Assembly (NCBI RefSeq): GCF_019649055.1
Contig: NW_026570228.1
Span: 1,054,001-1,118,000, forward strand
Direction: 5' to 3'
Length of the DNA stretch: 64,000 nt
From: Paramacrobiotus metropolitanus
Lineage: Eukaryota; Tardigrada; Eutardigrada; Parachela; Macrobiotidae
The position numbers and the translations under genes were made by a program. Shown piece by piece: positions 57,248 to 64,000 of the stretch. Numbering within the stretch: the first letter of the stretch is position 1; each line of letters opens with the position of its first letter. A model generated the notes under the pieces. The model ran no database searches. It had not been told where the DNA came from and saw only the letters and a list, made by a program, of their open reading frames with translations.

Positions 57248-58379
57248 AATCACTAAAATGTTTTTGGACTGGTGTTATACTTTGAGTTCGAAATGGTTCC
57301 GAATACTGGATGTTTGTTTCGACAAGTTTGGTAGAATTTCCGATTTTTGAAACTTTCTTCTGTAACCTTAGCAAGTATGTTTATCTGTCTTCAGTGAATT
57401 CGTAAGATGCAAAAATTAATAATATATCAGAAGCAATAGTAAAATAAACAGGAGCAGAGATGTGAGAGTTCACTGGCTCAGGCTAACTACTACAGTTCAA
57501 CTACTCTACTGTTATGAGTACTGAGAGCAAAATACTAATAAAGTACAACATGCAGGACAAAGAACGTGCAAACTGAAATCGGCCCGCGGTTCCAAAATTT
57601 AACATTGAATAATAAACAGCGAACTGTACACTAGGAAAATATCCAGTCCGCGCCGATCGCCGGCATTGCGTTCGATCAACGAAGCGGCCATTTGCGCAGT
57701 ACGTATTATGCGTTAAAACGAAGCATTTTTCCCAGTAACGATTTGGATATGAGCTGCAATTTTGTCCCCTCTGATTTTAGGTTTTAAATTTTACTGTTTT
57801 GCACGTTTTTGTTTGTAGTATGCAATAATGCAATAAGTATGCACTCTACAGGATACTGGATAAGTACACAATGTGTATTTTGCGTTTAAATTAGCTGAAC
57901 GGGAAAAAGGTCATGGATTTTCGTTCTTGTTACTAGTTAAAAGGGTATGAAACTATTCAATAAAGATGTTTTTGTAAAAAAAGAGCACACAATTTGTACA
58001 AACAGGATTGTTTCGTTCCGTTTGTACAGTCAGTCTCAATTCCCTGACGTTTCCACAGGATAAAAAAGTTAACCACTATTGTACGGTTTATGATTAGAAA
58101 AAGTCACCGCACTACACCAGGAAGGCAATCGCCAGTTATTCGCCACACGAAAAAATAAAATTCATCCAACCGCCAAAAAATATTACGAAAATCGTCGGTG
58201 GATCCAAAAACAACCGAGCGGAAAACTTCTACACTTAACACTATAAAAACACTTTGGTCACAACAAAAAATCTGTGGCAAGACTATCATGTTACAAAAAC
58301 ACAGATCCGCGCTGCACAAAAATGGCAAGAACATTCAATATTTATTAAAGACACAGATCCCCGATCAACTGAGTTAAGA
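57248..58379. other. Intergenic region between F-box copy 4 and the DPY19L relic
   Basis: No reading frame with coding character and no recognisable repeat. Confidence 0.4.
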
Positions 58380-61300
58380 GTCTAGGGCGTCAGTTCTCAG
58401 TGCAAATGTTCTTCTCACTTTGAGGATTTCGTACAGGTCGTTGCGTATCCGGCCCGCGCCGGCTCCTTCACGTCCCAAATCTCCGGCATACCGCAGCCTG
58501 CTCTACAAGCATGATAAATAATATTAATTTCTGCAATGGGTTAATCCGTGATAAACTTTGTACGGCATCACTCACGAAAAAAATCAGTCACAATTTTCTT
58601 TAATTTTTTCCGAATACTTCACAATAATTCTTGTCAGTGGAATTACAATTAGCATTAAACTCTATCAATATAGCTTTTATGCATGCCATCACAGACAGAT
58701 CGCTTGCACCAAACAATCTGCTCTAATTTTCTTACTTTAAATTAAAATTTTACGAGTGTAAATTCAACTGCAGTTTCTGCATTATAGCGTTTTCGCATGC
58801 TGATACTCGCAAAAATTCCGCTTTAATTTGCTAATTTTCTTTTTACCATTTTTCCCGCTTAATTCAATAGTTGTATCATTTGTTTGTAATTCTGTTATTT
58901 TTCAAATAGTTATAACGTCATTATTCATTATTTCAATCACAACTTCACAAGTATAATTTTCTATGCAGATTTTGAAATACGTATGTTTCTCATATAATGT
59001 TGTTATTACATATTTAAAATTCAGTTATATTATCTTTTCATTATATTTAGCATAACCTTATGGTCAACGACATTTCTCTACTGCAGTTCAATTATATTAA
59101 ATTTCTTTTCGCTAAATTCTTTTTAATATCCAGATTTAATTTAAAATGCCTTTAAACCTTAATTTTATCTCATTCTACTGTACATTTAGTTCAAATATTT
59201 TTTCTAGTTTTTAGGTTATTTTATTCTCGCTATAAATCGTGTCGATACTGCTTGCTCTTGTTGTATCGCTATACTTTTAATCGCTTTAATCAAGGATAAA
59301 TGCCAAACAATGTGTGAGCGCTAAGAGAAGTAATTTGGTGAAAAATGGCTGACGAAAAACCCAAGGGAAAATCAAGTTTCGGCACGATAGAAATCTAGTA
59401 ACATAACAAGAAAATCAACAGACAATTTTAAGTATGTTTTACAGGCAAATTGTAAGCATTGTACAAATATTTTATTATTATACCGGCAATTATAAGTATT
59501 TTATATTGAACAGATACGGTAATAAAATATGTAATATATATTGTTATTTGTATACAAATAATAATCGTTAAAAAATTGTGGGTATTTTGAAAATTATTTT
59601 CAGCAGAACGTGCGTATGTTATGTATGATAAGTACTCGCATAATGATGTAAGGTGAACGCGCACAGCTAGCCACAACTCTACGATTCATCATACTCGAAA
59701 ACTCATCCTACGAGTAAGGAAACCTACTTGTTTTGCGCCAGTAGAGCAGGAATTCTCAAAGACGACAAAATCCCAGCCCAACTGCCGATAGAAACGATGG
59801 ACTTCCCGCGGTGATTTCCGGCTGTACGCCGAGTACACCTTCAACGTTTTTTTTTCTTGAAAACACATCCGTCATAAGACCTGATTAACTACATAAATTT
59901 AGAATTAAAATTAAATTACTAATTAAAAAAAATCGCTGACGGTACTTCAGCACTGGCGTAATGCGGAGGACTGACAATCTGGCGTCCCATGCGGAGATGC
60001 AGATGGACCATCGGTCCGGCAAACACAGCACCTATCCAACCGTATATAATAAATAGATAATAATCTCAGCGGAAAAAAATACTCAAGTTTGAAACCTAAC
60101 AGTCAACGAAAAATAATTTTTAACAATTTCCAGTTTTGCCGATCAGTATCGATTTTCTAATTATTTTCTAATTATTATTTTTTTCCTGCTCGTAATTGTT
60201 TTATTGCTAATTTTTAATACTTGATATTTATCTTAAATTGACCTGTCGCAAATTCGCAAATTCGCAGTAATCTTTATTCTGATTAGTTATTTTTATTTAA
60301 ATTTTCGTGACCTGCAAGGTACCTTTGGCGATGTATCATGGTTGTTGATCCAGGTGAAAATATCTTCCAGCGGATAATTCCATTATTCGCCCATGATCTT
60401 GGGCTGTTCAAGCAGATTATGCATGCCGAGTGCCGACTGGTAGCATACAACTCTTCAGACCCAACACGATGCCCAAGTTCCAGGAACGCCGCAAGAATCC
60501 AAAAACCTACACAAAAAATAATTTTTCCATCCGTCGGCATTTTTTACGCTCCAATTTTCCATTGCATGCTGTAAGTGCCCGTAACTCAAACAATACTCAC
60601 AAAAGAACTGCGCAGACATAGTAAAAAATGCATACAACTATAGTATAAGAAAAATAACAAATGATTATCCACAAAAAGGTTAAATCGTGCAACAGCCGGC
60701 AAAATTAACACTGCGGAGCATTGGTTAGATTTGACTCTGAAGACGCAAAGTGCGTACACATGCCCCTGCACTACAAATGAACACAACATGCACATTACGG
60801 TTCGTTAAAAGCGTGATTTATCGAAAGCAATAAAATGTTCCCTGTATGGAATCCCTTGCGGACGGCGAACAAATAACTGGAATAATGAATTAATCAATAC
60901 CTTTTAAAAAACACTTAAATGAGACTTTTTAAACGGAGCAAATTCGGCATAGCTACCTTCAATATTTTCCAGTTAACGATTAATCAAATCTTTAACAAAT
61001 CACTTAAATATAATTCTTTAATATTTAACAAAATACAGTATTTAATTAATTCTAAAATGGAACACTCTCCTGCACTGGGAAGAACTTCCAAGTATATGAA
61101 ATATGCAATATACCCAAAATAAAATTTATTCATGCAGGAATATAAATCAAACTATTCATGCACCACAATCGTATTTATGTAATATTAGATTCCTGATAAA
61201 GCTGAAAAAGATGTCAACGGAAAATAATTACCAGCATTTCAGCGTTTCAATATTTGGAATAAGACAAAATAAAGGTGCCACAAGAGCATTGTTAATAATC

Positions 61301-62610
61301 TCGTAAATTATTTATCAGATACTAAATATTCAAAAAGCCGAAAATTTATGCCCCTGCAAAAATCGAAAAAAAAACAACAAAAGATCGAAAAAAAACATCT
61401 ATAAATATTATTATTTTATTAATAAAAGAAAAAATGAAAAACACGGACCTGCCACTGCAGAATAAACAGTCCCGACGTCTGCATGCCCACCACCACGCTC
61501 TTCTGCAAGCTGCGGCAGACCGTCATCAGCAAACAGGCCACGGCCAGCATCTCCCTGACAAAAAACGGATAGCTGAAGCTCTCGCGTAGCGGCGGGGTCC
61601 ACATGACCCGCGTGGCTTCCCCGTGGTTGAACAGGAAGCGCAAGCACATCAGCGTGATGACGCCGCCGCCGATGCTCTCGTTGAGCAGTCAGTCGGTCAA
61701 AAAGAGGACGCCCAACAGCACACCATCCACGATCAGATCGAACACTCCCAGTAAATACAGGTTTAAAAATTTATCTAACTTAGAAAACCTAATAAATCAC
61801 GCTGCGTCTTTGTTTTCCTATATTTAAGCAAGCCACTCATAACTAATTGTAAGGAAATAATGAGGTGAAAAAAGACGCACTAGTTAACATTAAATACCCG
61901 TAAAGAAAACTGTCGATAATTTCATCGCAGCCACGGCAACAGCTAAGGAGCACAGACCTACCTCCGAATAAAGATCGAAGCGATTATTAACAAAGTTGCT
62001 TCAATGGGATATTCCGTGATCGTGTTGTGTATAATCTCCATCCCGCCGCTGAAAAAACCCGGCGCCTCCACAATACGTTAGTAAAACAAATCCCTAAAAC
62101 AGAAAAAAATCTACCCACAGTTTACTAAGCTTACAACAGACCAGAAAAATTATTGATTAATTATTCGTATAAAATTGGTTAAATGAATTAAGTCAGGTTT
62201 TTTTTTCAAAAATTATTGTATCAATGTAAATGTGCGCTACGCCGGCTACGGTGTAATTTTAGTAAATACCCATCAAGCCACTACCAGTAATTTTTTCCTG
62301 ACAAATCAACAACATTAAATTAAACCATAATAATTCAAAAATGTTTTGTCAGAAAATTTCAGAACCCTCGAAAACTAAGAATCACAGAAAACCAGCAGAC
62401 AAAATGCAATCACGTAAAGTTAAACATGCAGTTTTTGCATAAAACCTGTACAACGGGTGGCGACATCCACTGCCTCTACAGGAAACACACCGCATCCGCC
62501 ACAAAACCCGCACCTGTTTTGTACGGAATGTCATTTTCCGTTCCAGCTGTGATAAATACCATCATTCTCAAACAAACTGGACAGATGCCACATGTGGAAG
62601 ATGGAGGCCC
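58380..62610 (-). pseudogene. DPY19L-type C-mannosyltransferase, decayed
   Basis: Minus-strand exon remnants are in the order of the DPY19L protein. 62600-62514: HMWHLSSLFENDGIY, then LERKMTFRTKQ before a donor. About 62055-61970: GGMEIIHNTITEYP, then RFDLYSE. About 61757-61449: LFNHGEATRVMWTPPLRESF, SYPFFVREML, ending LQWQ|gtccgt. About 60415-60322: IMGE, WNYPLEDIFTWINN. About 60030-59940: AVFAGPMVHLHLRMGRQIVS, PPHY. About 59860-59725: LKVYSAYSRKSPREVHRFYR and QLGWDFVVFE. About 58500-58420: GCGMPEIWDVKEPARAGYA. DPY19L enzymes are multi-membrane ER proteins that C-mannosylate tryptophans in thrombospondin repeats. Frameshifts (first and second exons), an in-frame TGA near 61690 and a TAA in the IMGE exon mark it as broken; several membrane exons are not recognisable. 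The sequence between exons is strongly AT-rich. Confidence 0.85.
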
Positions 62611-64000
62611 CCGCAAAAAACAGTGTGGGAAAGCTCCGGGAGGGGCTGCCCGCGAAGAGGGTCGCGGACGGCGAACGCGACGCTCTTCGTCCAGTTTTGG
62701 CTGGCGGCGATAAGCGCGACGACGGACTGTGCAGGGATTTCATCAGCAGCGAGGATTTGCCTGGTCAAACGGGCGCGGATGTCGTGACACTCGTGACTCG
62801 ATCGTGGATTAGTTGACAATCTGACCCGTGTCCATTTACAAACAACAAACCGCAAGAGATCCGCAAACCAAAAAAGCAACATTGACGATGAGTAAAATGG
62901 AAAACGGTAAAAAAAAATGACAATTCACAATTGTCAAATGATAAGCTGAAGCAAGCTGCAAGTCAGTCCGAATCAGATAGCGAAGGAGTGGCGTGGAGAG
63001 GCGGGCTTATGCGCTGAGCCGACGAAATTCGTTATCGTACTTCCTTTGCATAATACCGGCGCAAATAAATTACAGTTGTATTTTCTAATTTATTTTATTT
63101 GAGCTAAATTTGCTACACTACTTTTTCCCGGTGTGCAAAATTGCAAATCATCGTCCAGTTAATTTTCCTTTTTTCTCCTTACCGCTTATCGTATTTTTTT
63201 AATAGTAGGCGGCTGGCCGGGCGCTCTGTGAGTCTTCTGGCTGATGGTAAGTCCAATATTAGTTAGCAGCAGAGAATGAAACAATAAATAACTACTCGTA
63301 GGATTTGGTGTGGCAGTTGTTATTCTACATATATATTGTTAGAGACACAGGATATATTACGTATATGATATTTTCTTGAATTTTAGGTGGATCATACAGG
63401 TGGGCTCAATATTATTTTGAAATATGTATTTGCATTTTCCAAAAATCGGATTTATTTAAAGGAAAGTTGTTGATTAAAGCGAATTTTGAATTATTAAGAG
63501 GAAACTCGTTTTACGGACTTAAAAAGAATTTTTGTCGCGGAAAATTGGCAGACTGTTAAAGCTGCTGTAAAGGTCATTGTTTGGTTTATTTGTTTTTTTA
63601 TTGGGGTGAAATTTGTAGTGATGGGTGATACGGAGACTGAATTATGCCGTTAGTGGCAAAACGTATTTCGTGGATTTCTAATTCTTTTTGAGATTTTTCC
63701 TCAGTTTTCCCGAGGAATTAAAAATAGCTGGCCGCTTCAAAAAGCAAGCTGACTTAATTGTGGATCAGTACAGTGACTTAACCGCTTAAACTAATTTTCC
63801 AAATATTTAATAATTATTGTCGGTTGCATTTATTATTATTTTCAAAAGTGCCGAAAATTATTGAATTTATGAGATAGAAAATGGTATTAAAGCAAGGAGT
63901 ATTAATATTTCCTTGTAAATAAACTAATTTAATTTGAATTCGCAACAACTCGATGTCGTGGTACTGACCCGCAGTTCAAAGTTATCGTAGTACGGTGTCT
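62611..64000. other. Region upstream of the DPY19L relic
   Basis: A GC-rich patch at 62610-62800 could hold the first DPY19L exon (minus-strand frame with AGASIFHMWHL at its end). From 62900 to the window end the sequence is AT-rich and I see no gene. Confidence 0.35.

Noticed and set aside
59345-59398. Short frame MADEKPKGKSSFGTIEI resembling the SUMO N-terminus (MADEKPK)
   Set aside because: Only seven residues match, a stop follows, and no ubiquitin-fold sequence is seen nearby.

Overview
The window looks like a gene-dense stretch of an invertebrate nuclear genome. Host genes carry short GT-AG introns (about 60-100 bp is common, with two possible GC-AG introns), there are lineage-specific multi-copy families, and a DPY19L-type C-mannosyltransferase relic is present. 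A tardigrade or another small ecdysozoan is a guess; nothing in the sequence fixes the species.

Layout. 1-690 holds the 3' end of an F-box family gene (copy 1). 830-2380 is a Tc1 element (TA duplication, DD34E transposase). 2469-3256 is a hAT-like non-autonomous element with a perfect 8-bp duplication. 3585-3668 is a relic tail of a secreted-protein family. 4449-25123 is a 20.7-kb Polinton (Maverick) with terminal inverted repeats and a perfect 6-bp target duplication. It carries PolB, packaging ATPase, integrase, capsid proteins and protease, plus a twin PC4-like protein, a BIR (IAP-type) domain and unidentified left-arm genes; it is broken but little rearranged. 25492-31008 is secreted gene A, split in exon 7 by a 2.4-kb Gag-only retroelement. 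31975-35357 is secreted gene B, 37833-39483 BTB gene 1, 40262-43720 secreted gene C and 45884-47437 BTB gene 2. 48872-51006, 54560-52543 (minus) and 54996-57247 are F-box copies 2, 3 and 4. 58380-62610 (minus) is a decayed but colinear DPY19L gene.

Host logic. Three families expand here. (1) Secreted proteins of about 600 residues with a signal peptide and no family I recognise; exon boundaries and phases are conserved between A, B and C. (2) BTB-BACK proteins with identical exon lengths. (3) F-box proteins with an N-terminal double Tudor/Agenet-like region and an acidic Ser/Asp/Glu tail. Secreted B + BTB1 and secreted C + BTB2 look like two copies of one duplicated unit. Only BTB1, BTB2 and F-box copy 4 read through completely; gene B is nearly whole, gene C and F-box copies 2 and 3 are frameshifted, and gene A is interrupted. 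This is a birth-and-death array that has also collected mobile elements. BTB and F-box proteins are both typical ubiquitin-ligase adaptors, so the array may serve substrate recognition, but that is inference.
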